Of a stretch of DNA of 56,828 nt, positions 45,186 through 56,170 are shown piece by piece. The DNA lies in contig MNCI01034688.1 of NCBI GenBank assembly GCA_015680685.1, positions 1-56,828 on the forward strand, written 5' to 3'. Numbering within the stretch: position 1 is the stretch's first letter; each line of letters starts with the position of its first letter. Made by a program: the position numbers and the translations under genes. This stretch comes from Gnetum montanum. Lineage: Eukaryota; Streptophyta; Gnetopsida; Gnetales; Gnetaceae. Below the pieces are notes generated by a model. The model saw only the letters and a program-made list of their open reading frames with translations. It was not told where the DNA came from and did no database searches.

Positions 45186-45664
45186 ACTAGCTTAGTTATA
45201 TATTTATAATATATATTTATAGATTGGCCGAGAGAATCTTATTTGTTTACAAGTAAAAAGTTCTTTGAGTAAAAAATTTCACGACTTCTGGACGAAGAAC
45301 AAGATTTAAAAACCCAAATTTTCATGCCTTCTGGACGAAGAACAAGAGTTTTGTACCTTATTTTTCCTAAGGATGGGTTTTTTGAAAAAAAAAATTCCAT
45401 CAATAAATGTATGCTCTCACTCTGGGCCGAATTTGCATTATATATGAAAAACAACAAATTCGGCTAAGGGTGAGAGCATACACTAATTAAGAGGTACAAA
45501 ACTCTTGTTCTTCGTCCAGAAGGCATGAAAATTTGGGTTTTTAAATCTTATTCTTCGTTCAGAAGTCGTGAAATTTTTTATCCAAAGAACTTTTTACTTG
45601 TAAACAAATAAGATTCTCTCGGCCAATTTATAGATATATATTATAAATATATAACTAAGCTAGT
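45186..45664. mobile_element. Foldback/MITE-like hairpin
   Basis: A 479-base inverted repeat. The outer arms of about 172 bases (45186-45358 and about 45490-45664) are nearly identical with a handful of mismatches. The loop contains its own inverted pair: TGTATGCTCTCACTCTGGGCCGAATTTG against CAAATTCGGCTAAGGGTGAGAGCATACA in split form. Each arm carries two copies of CTTCTGGACGAAGAACAAGA about 57 bases apart. The ends are ACTAGCTTAG...CTAAGCTAGT. There is no coding capacity. The TSD is unclear, because CTAG at both ends is itself a palindrome. Confidence 0.85.
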
Positions 45665-47754
45665 TCAAAACACGGTTAAAAGGAGCCTTTAGCTAATACT
45701 CTTAACTACTACACAAATAATCTAACAAGTATTAAGTACGCTAAAAATAGTATTAAATATGCTACAATCATGGTCAAATACCTACATAACAATCATGAAC
45801 ATATATGAACCATATATCAAGTTTACATTTAGAAAATTAAAAATTATGGTAACATTAATAAAAGTGAAACTGAAATTTTATTGCATTTGTATATCTTGTG
45901 GATCTACTAGGCAATAGAAATATACATGTTATGAGTTTTGAAAACATCAATAAGAAACTTTTCCAGTATTCTTTGTAACATTTGGAACAAATTAGCCAAA
46001 TTTGCAACTTTAATATTGCATGTATGTCAAATGTGTTCCAATGTAGGAGATTAAAAGAAAATGTGGTATTCAACTTCAATGTTATTTGTACTTCACATTT
46101 GAAGGATTTTGATGAGATGCCATTTGTGCTCTCCTAATTTTGCATTACAAATGATGGGGAATAGTAGTAGATAAATAGTATAGGCTCTCTCATTATACTA
46201 GTAAATAGAAATATTTGTATTTTTCATGCAAAGTGCCAAAACTTTTCCTATAAATATGTCTCAAAGCATTCAACCTTCACTTATGGAAAACATTCACAGA
46301 TGCAAGATGAAAATGTTTAACACTCGTAACTTCTTGTAAATGTGTCATTCATAAACAATGTGTTTTTATGCTTTTTCAACTATGCCCACCCTCTGTTTTA
46401 AATGAATTTTATGGTGTTATTGCGCATGACTATTTTTTTGGTTTTTTGTTTTGATGCCTTATGAGAATGCCTATGGCTTTTTGATTAGCTTGGTTGTTTA
46501 TCTATGTTGTTGAAAGATCTTTAGCCTCCATGATGATATTGCTATTGTAATTAGTGATTTGGGGGTTTACTCCTCTTGTTATATAAATAACCACACTTTC
46601 CCTCAAAAACACTACTAAATATAAATGTTTTTCTTATTTCACATTTTTCCAAAGTTTTTAAAATAAAAACTTAGAATCATAATAAATAGTATACTTTTCA
46701 ATATTTCATTTATTAAGCCATAGAACTCACTATGAAGCCATTATTTATCATGGATTTCATTACCACTTTTTTGGAGTATTTATCCAACCAAAATTCAAAG
46801 AAATTAAGACTATCGATTATAAATTTACAATTAGCTAGGTCATGACTTCAAAAGGAAAGAGTCACCCATATGAACAAACCAAGTGGGAAGGTTCTTTTAT
46901 TTAATTTGAAAGGTTTTAAAGTTTACCCTAGGCTACACCCTATACATCCGTGGGCTGCGTGTTAAGGGTTGGCATTGGCAGGCGCTTAAAATAAGGGTCA
47001 ATCTCTCACGGTGAAAATAAGTTATTCTGACTTTTGAAGGAAAGACATGTACCTAATAACATTTTCAAATGAAGAACATAACCTATAGAACTTCCTTGGG
47101 AAAGCTTCTAAGCATTGCGGGTAACAAAATAGGCTATGCCATGACTTCAACATAAGGAAAACCCTGTAACTAATGCCATCCACCACTTTTAGTTACACCA
47201 AGTTTCAAGAAGAAAACCGGAGAAAAGAACTGCATCAGAACCTCACAAGGCCCACGTCCGGCAAGGGCAATGGATTGAACGGAAGGATACGCCCAAACGA
47301 CTGCAGGGAAAATGGGCGTTTGGAGCGGCATCGGCAGGGAAACGCAATGCATGCATCCACAGGTTTGAAAAATCCTATAAGATTTTCACGAACTGCGCAT
47401 TTTGGAAGCAGGAGCAGTAACAGAAGTACATAAGATTCTAAACTTTAAAAGAGGTAAATTGTGAAAAAAATAAGAAATATTTAATTTAAATATTTTATTA
47501 TTTTGTAATTCATGTACCACCTGTAAACCCTCCCTATGCTTATATATCCAAATGCAAATTGAATCACGAATCTCGATTGAAATATCGGATTCATAAGAAA
47601 AATTATTGGTCAGAAATTTCGAGAGAGCTTATGATATATGTACACCCTCCACGACACGACTCTGTTACTGTTAGATGGGTTTATGCCATGTCAAAGTCAC
47701 GTTTGACTTATATTTCTCTCTTTGTATTCTTTTCGATATATTCAGTCCATAATC
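45665..47754. other. AT-rich DNA, no feature supported
   Basis: Short open frames near 47170-47433 lie on both strands over the same bases and show no domain. Around 46930-47010 there is a somewhat GC-richer patch without recognisable function. Confidence 0.5.
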
Positions 47755-47828
47755 TCCATTGTCGTCTAGTCCGGTTAGGATATCTGGCTTTCACCCGGGC
47801 GACCCGGGTTCAAATCCCCGCAATGGAA
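47755..47828 (+). tRNA. tRNA-Glu (UUC)
   Basis: 74 bases without CCA. The acceptor stem TCCATTG/CAATGGA is perfect over 7 pairs. D stem GTCT/GGAT pairs with wobbles. Anticodon arm TCTGG-CTTTCAC-CCGGG has anticodon TTC at loop positions 3-5. T arm CCGGG-TTCAAAT-CCCCG has one C-C mismatch at the second pair. The sequence closely follows plant tRNA-Glu(UUC). T4 eight bases downstream supports a Pol III gene. The T-stem mismatch leaves some doubt about activity. Confidence 0.85.
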
Positions 47829-47835
47829 AAATTTG

Positions 47836-47839
47836 TTTT
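47836..47839 (+). terminator. Pol III terminator of tRNA-Glu
   Basis: TTTT eight bases after the discriminator base, a normal distance for plant tRNA genes. A second TTTT follows at 47844. Confidence 0.6.
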
Positions 47840-47887
47840 CTATGTTTTATGGCTAGCTGGCTTTCGCCATGTTTTATGGCTAGCTCA

Positions 47888-48289
47888 CTTAAATTTTACA
47901 GTCTACCCTGTTATATATATTGGAAATTTCATAGTTGAATGATGTGAAGCTTGGCAATATTGATGAACATGGATTAAACGCCATTTTTATCAGCAATATT
48001 TCAGTGTAATGCTTGCTGAGACCAGGCTAAATTGGAATATATCTGTTTTCTTAACGAAGTAAGATAATGATGGGTCATCAGCACTAACTCTTAAATTTTA
48101 CAGTCTACCCTGTTATATATATTGGAAATTTCATAGTTGAATGATGTGAAGCTTGGCAATATTGATGAACATGGATTAAACGCCATTTTTATCAGCAATA
48201 TTTCAGTGTAATGCTTGCTGAGACCAGGCTAAATTGGAATATATCTGTTTTCTTAACGAAGTAAGATAATGATGGGTCATCAGCACTAA
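47888..48289. repeat. 202-bp tandem duplication
   Basis: Copies 47888-48089 and 48090-48289 show no difference I can find by reading until the final bases (ACTAACT versus ACTAATT). Identity this high amid decayed DNA means either a very recent duplication or an assembly error. Confidence 0.9.
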
Positions 48290-48928
48290 TTCAATTTCAT
48301 TCTACAGAAACAGGGGACTTATATGAGTATTTCCAGAAAGAAGGCCAATATGAGAACTGAATCAATTATTGATTTCAGAGATAACACTTACTGTATTTTT
48401 CGTTCTCCCGAAAAAGTAGGAAATACATTATCAAATAAATCAATGAAGAATGTGACACCTTAATGAAAGTAATAGTTTGGAATGAAGAAATAATCTAAAA
48501 GCATAACAAGATGAGTTTACCAGATTATTTTAAAGAAATTTATTGCCAGATATTCTTTTACATGGGTAAAAAAGTACAATGCTTTAAAGGCAAGTCGGTT
48601 GGCTCATTCCTAGAACATCCCTTTGTATATTTCCAATGAATTTAAATATATATATATAGATATTTAATTAACTTTCAGTGTAATGGGTCATTAGCATTAA
48701 TTCAATTTCATTGTACATTAACAGTGGACCTATTTGAATTTACATAAACAGAGGACCAATATGAAAATTGGATCAATTATTGATTTCAAAGATAACACCA
48801 ATTCTATTTATATTGTGAAAGAAAAAGTTGGAACTACCTTATCAAATAAATGTGATAACAAAATATCTTATTTTTAATGGAAAAAAAGTAGTTTAGTTGG
48901 ACAAAAAAATTTAAAAGCATAAAAAGGG
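48271..48928. repeat. Older diverged duplication, period about 411 bp
   Basis: 48271-48512 and 48682-48928 share TAATTCAATTTCATT, TCAATTATTGATTTCA, GATAACAC, AATACATTATCAAATAAAT-like and CTAAAAGCATAA blocks in order, with many substitutions. The start overlaps the end of the 202-bp duplication. Confidence 0.75.
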
Positions 48929-49439
48929 GACCTTCAAGTGATAAACTTTGTTCTTAGGTATTAATGATCTCATTGGTACATTGCTTAAAGTAATATAATT
49001 CTTCTCAAATTTAATATAATAAATAAAAAACATAAAATAACAATAATATAATTTTGAAAGATATTAAATTAGAAATACATTAAACGTATGCAAACCAGAA
49101 CAGTTGGTGCAAGGTTTTTTAATCTATATGGCATGAATTTCACAATGCTCCATTTTTCATCCCTAAAAGTTTTCACCCATGCCTCTTAAAAAAAAATTTC
49201 TTCTATTTTGTATGACTTTGAAAAATATACAATGAAAACTAAGCTACTTTTTATAAGAACTATTCTTGAAATGTTTTTTCATTCTTAAAAATATTCACTC
49301 ATGCTTGCTAAAAGAAATTTTCTCCCATTTTGTATGGTTTTGAAAAGTATATACCAAAAGCTTGTTCCCAACAACATATAAGTAATAGATCAACAAACTT
49401 TTAACAAATTGATATAGAAATTATGTGTGAATATAGTGT
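48929..49439. other. AT-rich DNA, no feature seen
   Basis: Two roughly similar stretches occur at 49150-49230 and 49280-49350 (TTTTCATCCCTAAAAGTTTTCACCCATGC against TTTTTCATTCTTAAAAATATTCACTCATGC in parts), a weak local duplication. No gene. Confidence 0.45.
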
Positions 49440-49624
49440 TACAAATCTTAGACTCTAAATTTTATTATGTTATTATATTTTATATAATACTTATCAAAAC
49501 TTTCTCCCACCACAAGGCTAGGCTACTCCATTGTTATCACACTTAAAGGTAGAGGTAGGAATTGAACCCACAACCTTCTTGAAAAAGGTTGTGAGTGTCT
49601 TGACCACTACACTACACCCTTGGG
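49440..49624 (-). mobile_element. tRNA-derived SINE-like element
   Basis: The minus strand begins GGGTGTAGTGTAGTGGTCAAGAC (A-box-like in its middle), then an anticodon-arm-like stem ACAACCTT/AAGGTTGT, then GGGTTCAATTCCTACC (B box GGTTCAATTCC). A short body and an A/T-rich tail near 49440-49480 follow. This is the layout of a plant tRNA-derived SINE. No TSD was identified and the 3' limit is approximate. Confidence 0.55.
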
Positions 49625-50802
49625 TATAAAGTTAAGTTATAAGCAAATTTTCAACACCTGGTCTAGAGGACCTTGCTTGGCAAAATGCTTCAAGTCATGA
49701 TTCTTTTCTATAACATATTGGGTTGGAGAAAGTTCACTACAATAAAGCTACAACAAGGTATATTCAAAAGTACCAAATTGTAATATAGTAGATTCTATTT
49801 CTATTAAAGCTATAGTGTTTAGCAAGAAGTTTGAAGAAAGTACAAATACTAAATGCAAAAGAAAGTTTTAAAGTAATTAAGTTGTATTTTATTTTTTAAA
49901 ATAAAGTTAATCTAAACAACTAATATCATTATTCATATATACTCCTATAATCTTAATAAGATGTAATCAATTTGATTCTTAAATTCAGTTCTATTAGAAG
50001 TAGAAGATATATTTCAAGGTAATGATTCGCAAAGATGAAATGAGAGAATCATAAATGAACAAGAAAAATTCTACAATTTAATAATTTAAATTAAAAAATC
50101 ATATCTAATTCCATGTTATATTATAATCTTGGTAGCTAATGGAAAGATAGATATGAAATTCAAGGTTACTTGGTAGCATGCTTTGAATATTTTAGTTGAT
50201 AGTTCTTTTTGAGTTATATCCAGCCCTTTAAAATCAAACCTTTATCTTATAAGTTACCATAGATTTCAGCCGGTGGTAATTAATGGTGAAGATATAATTT
50301 TTGGTGAGATTTTTTTTTGACAAGGTATCACCAAAGTAGATTCTTTACAAAGGATCTTGTGTTTCAAACCATGCTCTCAAATTTTGAAGGTGTTTCCACC
50401 TTTGTGAATTACTCAATCAATTGTATAATTTGATTTTTAAATATATTTCTTATAAATGTTTTAAAGTGCAATCATATGTTAGATGCTATATATCCCAGAT
50501 ATTAAAAATTGCACAGAATGCCCTGACAATCCTCTTATTTATGGAAAAGTTAAAAACGAGTTAGACCAAGTATTGCATTTTATGTGGTTGTTTAACTGAA
50601 CAGTGTACGGTAAATACAGAGATTATAAACTGCATGACATGATTTTGCAAAGCACTTTACAAGCATGGGTCGCAGTGTAAATTAAGGTATCATTTGTGCT
50701 GGCCATCGTGTTTTACTTTAACCACGTTCGGTTCGAGTTGGCACCCATCAAAGAAGTTTCGGATTGTCCTTATTAGAGTGATTTCAGAGATCTTAGGCCT
50801 AC
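49625..50802. other. AT-rich DNA, no gene
   Basis: At 50355-50385 AAGGATCTTGTGTTTCAAACC resembles a B box, but no A box is convincing. Nothing else is seen. Confidence 0.45.
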
Positions 50803-50884
50803 GTGGACGTGCTGGAGTGGTTATCGGGCATGACGAGAAATCATGTGGGCTCTGCCCGCGCAGATTCGAATCCTGCCGTTCACG
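50803..50884 (+). tRNA. tRNA-Ser (AGA), probably a pseudogene
   Basis: 82 bases with the long variable arm of a class II tRNA (GTGGGCTCTGCCCGC). It follows plant tRNA-Ser(AGA) almost base for base, with anticodon AGA in loop CGAGAAA. Three faults stand out. Position 33, U in nearly all tRNAs, is G. The last T-stem pair is A-C instead of G-C, which also alters the B box. One acceptor pair is G-U. There is no TTTT within about 100 bases downstream. These suggest a decaying copy. Confidence 0.75.
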
Positions 50885-51638
50885 TTAAACTAATAAATCT
50901 TACGTTTCATTTGATATATATCAGAAGATTTATCTCTAAACTAAACATTGTTCTAAATAAGATAGGTGGAGTCTGCAAAGCAAATGTCTTCTATATTGAA
51001 TTAATAATTTTTCAATTTTCTGGAGATCCATCCTAAAACCAAATAATTTTCTAAATACATTAAATAGAGTCAGCAGAAACAAATGCTGTCCAATAAATTT
51101 TCATTGTGTTAACGCAGAAGATTCATCTTGAGATCAAACACTTTTCTAATACAACAGATAGAGTCTGGTGAAATAAAATATTAAAATCCCAAGAATCCAG
51201 CAACCAAACATCTTTAAAGTACTAATAATTTTTCAAAACATTCCTTGCATTTTTATTACCTAAAAAGTATTACTAATAACTTTTTCAAAACATTAGTTGA
51301 AAAAAAGAAAAAAAAGTTTCAGGATGCTTTTAAGGTCCTGATAATATTTCAAACCGTTTTCATTCCACAAAATGGTATTGCAAAAGGAGGTTTCATGGTG
51401 ATTCTAAGATACAGCTATAAAAACATTTTCATTATTAAAAAATGCTTCATTGTGATTTCGTATAAGTAATTCTGTTTCTCAAGTTAAATGGCATATTTCT
51501 TATGCTTTTAAGGTACACTCAATTATAAAAGAATTTTCGTTGTAAAAAGAGTTTCATGGTGATTTCATATGAGTTCAAGCGGACTATGATGATGAAGAAT
51601 CTTAAAAGCATTATAACTATGTTCAATTTTAGCTGTTT
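50885..51638. other. AT-rich DNA, no gene
   Basis: Repeating phrases (AATACATTAAATAGAGTCAGCAGAAACAAATG, ACAGATAGAGTCTGGTGAAA, GATAGGTGGAGTCTGCAAAGCAAATG, in parts) suggest an old tandem repeat of roughly 90-100 bases between about 50925 and 51180. No coding region. Confidence 0.45.
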
Positions 51639-51875
51639 TTATAAAACCACCATTGAGCCTTGGTGAAATTCTACAATATGCAGAAGAAAACCATTTGTAA
51701 TCCACTTTGTTACTGGCTCAAGATCAATGTTCCCGTCATGCTTAATGCAACGAACATCAACGTTGACAGCATGCTTAACACATGCAAGTCCAACAGGAAG
51801 TGAGGCTTCCTGATTCTGCAACGTTTCAGAAACCCAGAGAAGTCGCTTCAATTTTTCATTCCCCGTCCTGACCAT
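51639..51875 (-). CDS. Possible exon, unrecognised protein
   Basis: A 78-codon frame with protein-like composition: NEKLKRLLWVSETLQNQEASLPVG in two parts, then a Cys/His-containing middle (ACVKHAVNVDVRCIKHDG) and WITNGFLLHIVEF. A TCAG just inside the 5' end could be a splice acceptor. No family recognised and no linked exon found, so it may be a fragment of a gene or a chance frame. Confidence 0.25.
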   Translation of the reverse strand: MVRTGNEKLKRLLWVSETLQNQEASLPVGLACVKHAVNVDVRCIKHDGNIDLEPVTKWITNGFLLHIVEFHQGSMVVL

Positions 51876-51912
51876 CCAGATGTAAGTTCAAGGAAATCAA
51901 ATTTCCGATGAG

Positions 51913-52095
51913 GTTAGTTATGTTTAATAAATCCACTTTAGTTAGTTATGTTTAATAAATCCACTTTAAATCGTCTACCAATATTTGCAACCAGCTAAAA
52001 TCAAGTAACCGTTAATGTGGCTATAAATCCCCTTTAAAGCATCCACCAATGCTTGCCTCCAACTAAAATCAAGTAATCCAACTAAAATCAAGTAA
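51913..52095. repeat. Nested short direct repeats
   Basis: A 28-bp unit (51913-51940 and 51941-51968) and a 19-bp unit (52058-52076 and 52077-52095) are each duplicated head to tail without visible change. The 19-bp phrase also occurs in altered form at 51993-52008. Confidence 0.85.
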
Positions 52096-55000
52096 TCCCT
52101 AGTACATGATTAATTGATTATCGAGGATCACGACTACACACGATGATGGAAGTGACCGGGTTGCAGGTGGAGGATCATCGCGGTGGCCTGCGCCAGTGGC
52201 CTCAACGCGGTAATGGGCATACTTGCACTTTCAGGGTCTTGCGACTTTTTAAAACCACTCCATCCTGAGAAATACCATTGAAGAAATTGCACTTTGGGAG
52301 CATGGATGCAACCTTGTAAATCACCATCAGAGAAATATCTATAACTAACTATGAATTTAAGAGAAATCTATAGGAGACCATCAATGATGATCGGAGGAGG
52401 AGTTCCCTGTACACAACCTATGTATATCTGATTGATGATGCTTAATCCTATTTCTACAGTTATTAATCCTACATGTTCAATAACTGTAGGCAGAAATAGA
52501 TTGTGGACACCTTCAGTAGTTAACACTACACAATGGAAGTAGCATTCTTCAAAGCATTGCACTTGCTGAGTATCTTTCAATAATTTATTAGGGAAGGTCA
52601 AAGTTTGCAGCCTTAGGATCCACAATTTCTTGCACTCAAACAGATCCAAAAGCATTGATACTAGAATCCAAATAAAGGACCTTCCCTATTTTATTTTATA
52701 TATGGATCATTTCACAACAATGCTCATGTTATAGCTTGTTTAGTAGCAATTGTTGATGCGTAAAATTGGGTCACAAGCAACACCTTCTCACAGTTTAGGT
52801 TTGCTTCTTCAACGTGAAGGGACTAGTCAAGGAAATCAACAGAAATGGAAGTAGCATTAGAAGATTGGATTTCAACTCCACTTGGATTTGAAAACAACTC
52901 CTTGTTACATACACTTACAATGTTAGATAAAGAAGCTGCAAGAGAGAAGTTTTTGCCTCCATACACCAAAGGCCCTCCCTCCCTTCATTCACCTTTTGGT
53001 TCCTCTTCTCACCCCCACAAACTAGTACCCCTTCAGTTGCCTCTTTCCTCCATCTTTTGGAGTATGGCTCCATCAAACTATTCGCACTCGTTAGTCTCTT
53101 AGCATCTTCCTTCCTATTGTAACCTACATACAAACATCACAACTAGTAGTATTGCTATTCATAGAGGAATGGTAAAGGAAGATTAAACGTTTGATCTACC
53201 CTAAATGTTAATAGCTAAGACACATTTTTATCTTTTATTTTAAGTAGTGTGTAAGGCACCTATGTAAGACCAATCCTGTTGGGTAGTTTAGAACCCTTCC
53301 ACGAGCAATGACAAATGTTACCTATTCACTATTCAATAATTGGTGCCTTACATAGATATATGAATAGATTGGAAGAAAATACAGACCGGGTCCCAAATGA
53401 AAGGCATGCATGAATTTTAATGGATGTAACTACCCATATGGAAAGTATGCAACTATGGTATAAGTTCAATGGCAACACATATGATACCACAGATCAATTC
53501 AATTGAATGCAGAGTCCATCTCTATCTTCCAACATTTCACATTCATTTAATGTAGAAACTTACGGTTAAGGCTTTTGACATCATGTTTTTTAAATTTGTG
53601 TTTTCCATTTTCCTTGCACTTAGATCTTGACATTTTTCATTTTCCATTTTCCATTTTCTATTTTCCATTTGTGTTTTAAAATCAACATCGATTTTTTGGT
53701 TGGGTATGAGATTTTTATGTTCTACTTTTTTTTCACCAATATTGTTTTTATTGAAGTATTTTAAGTTTTTTCTATATGAAGATGTTGCACATGTAATGAA
53801 CCACTTCTCCTTGAGTTTTTATGTTAATAATTGTAATAGTGTTTTGGTGTGTTTGTGTGAATGTTTTGTTATCAAGTTGTGTGTGTGCTTTGCTTGGACT
53901 ATGGTGGAAATGAATTACTAGAATAGTACTAAATTTGTTGACCTAATTTTTATATGTACTATGATTAAATAAATAAATACTTTATGCATAAGAAATATGT
54001 TTGAAAATACATGTGGGGAATTTTTTAAAATAATAATAATAATAAATATATGGGAAAACAAAATATTTTCTATTCTATTTCAACATAGATGCTGAGAAAC
54101 AAAAGAAAAACAGAGGACAATACACTAAGGTGTGTCTCAAGAGCTAAAACAGGTATGTTGATATGTAAATGATTTGAAAAGGATGCTCATTTCTGAGGAA
54201 CTTAACCTATGAATCAAGTTAGAGGAACCTAACCTATGAATAAGGAATATTATATGCAAATACCATAGCTTTATATTCTATTTTTTATTTTATCTAAATG
54301 TAATGCATTATTTCTTTTTAGATTAAAATAGTAAAGTATAATTACCCTCCCCATGGATGTAGAAAGGCCACATGATGACCTTTTAAAGCTTGTAAGATGA
54401 TGGAAAATTTCACATTGCTGATGACCTAAAAAAGAAAGTGTCTTATTTCATTATGTATCCTAAACTATCCTTATCATGAATCAATTTTGAAACTCTTTCC
54501 TTGCATCTTATAACAATTCTTAATGATATAGAGATGGATATTATGATGAAATATTTTGTAATTACCGAGAGGAATTAAACTTGAGATCTAGCAAAATCTA
54601 AATTTTGAAATATCAAAAATTGTTGATTTAGGAATTGAACCTGCAACCTATGAATATACATATTTTATTGATTTTTGATAGTGATCATGAAGAGAATTAA
54701 ACTCATGACTCATTGCTATGAAAAGAGAGAGAGAGAAAACTTTAAAAAGAAAGAAAGTAAACAATTCCCAAGAAAGAGTCACTTACAAGAAACCATCTAT
54801 TATCCTTTATTCCACCTATAGATAGGGAGAGGAAGAGAGGAAAAGAAAAACACAAGGCAAAAGTAGCTAGACAAAGAAAAAAAAAAGGGATACAGTAGCA
54901 GGGACTATGGCTAGGAAGGGATAAAAGATTGTGGCTACTACAAGAGATAGCAGGAAGAAATAAAAACAAGTGCTGCATAGCAATCCAATATTCTGATATT

Positions 55001-56051
55001 TCCTCCTAGTAAGCAAGATATTTAAGCAAGAAGGTAAAATGATTCCTCTCTATTATGTTTGATAATGAACAACAAGGGCTGATTTTCTCAACTTCTCTCT
55101 TCTTGCTTGCCTAACCACCTTCATAATGCTTGCATGAAATTATCAAGATTGTTGTTGTAAGCTTGGATTGTTGAAGCCTTTATTGCTTTTTTGGATCTCT
55201 CCACCTATCCTATACACTCCCACACCTAAATGACTTAGATGAGAGTTGTTTCTATAACAATTTAGAAACACCCATAATGATTTGGGGGCATTTTGCAAAA
55301 GATTACCAACATAGGTCAAGGATCCCTAATATGAGGTTTGGTACCACCAGTAGAAAGTGAAAGTATCTTTGGGCCCATGGATAATTGTAAATGTTTTAAA
55401 ATTGTTGAACTCTTAGGTTTTGGGTGGAATTTAATTGATGAACCCTGCTCCTTTGAATGCATAAATCTTGGATCTAAATCTTGAATTATACCTTTTTTCT
55501 TGCTATACCTTCTCAAGTTTGATTTTCATATTTTTCTATAAGTTGATGGAGTTGGGGAAAACCTAGAATGTTAATTTATGGTTGTGATCTATCTATTTTC
55601 TACTATTGAACATATGACTTACTTAATTAAATGATTAATGGTAAAATGGTTACAAGAGTTAAATTCAGATGGTCTTGTTTTTTGTGTTGTTGGAAATTAT
55701 AAAATATTATTATGTGATTGAACAAATTTGAGATTATCAAGGTATCTGCATTTGTGATCATTTCTTTGGTTTACAAATGTGTAAATGATCCTGATCAGAT
55801 ATTTCTTTTTATGTTGAATAAAAAAAGTTTGATTTGTTTTAATCTAATTAATCTTGCACATATATTTTACTATGGAAATTTCTTCTAAAATTATCTCTTA
55901 ATTCTTAAAATTAATATTGATGGACCTATTTTAGAGCTAGATCTTGGCACTATTGATTGTTGTAGAAAGAAAGCCACATGTGCATTTTCTTCTTTCAACT
56001 AGCTTTCTTTCTTAGGGCTTCAGGTGTTAGCTCTTACTCCCTATAAATGGG
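52096..56051. other. Mostly AT-rich DNA, no gene supported
   Basis: A small GC-richer patch lies at 52155-52215. Short open frames at 52368-52655 (minus) and 52845-53102 (plus) show no domain. Low-complexity tracts are a 7-bp ATTTTCC repeat near 53633-53670, (AAT)n near 54039-54054 and (GA)n near 54725-54737. Three B-box-like motifs at 54573-54700 are noted separately. Confidence 0.5.
53633..53670. repeat. ATTTTCC minisatellite
   Basis: About five units of CATTTTC/ATTTTCC with one variant (ATTTTCT). Confidence 0.8.
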
Positions 56052-56054
56052 TGA

Positions 56055-56170
56055 TGGGACACGATATTGCATAGGCCGTGATATCGCATCTGCCATGATA
56101 TCACATCCCTCACGATATCACGTACGTGATATCGCATCTTCCCCTGTGATATCGTGTACGCGATATCACA
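56055..56170. repeat. GATATC palindrome array in U3 of A3
   Basis: Seven GATAT(C/T) cores in about 115 bases, most within longer dyads. 56113-56134 is a perfect 22-bp palindrome and 56145-56170 is a 26-bp dyad imperfect only at its centre. Confidence 0.9.

Noticed and set aside
45186-45664. MicroRNA precursor
   Set aside because: The arms are far longer than a plant pre-miRNA and almost perfectly paired throughout; a foldback element or siRNA source fits better.
47170-47433. Overlapping open frames on both strands near the tRNA-Glu gene
   Set aside because: They cover the same bases on opposite strands with no domain or splice context.
54742-54978. Minus-strand Leu/Phe/Ser-rich small open frame
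   Set aside because: Low-complexity purine-rich DNA next to (GA)n; no support for coding.
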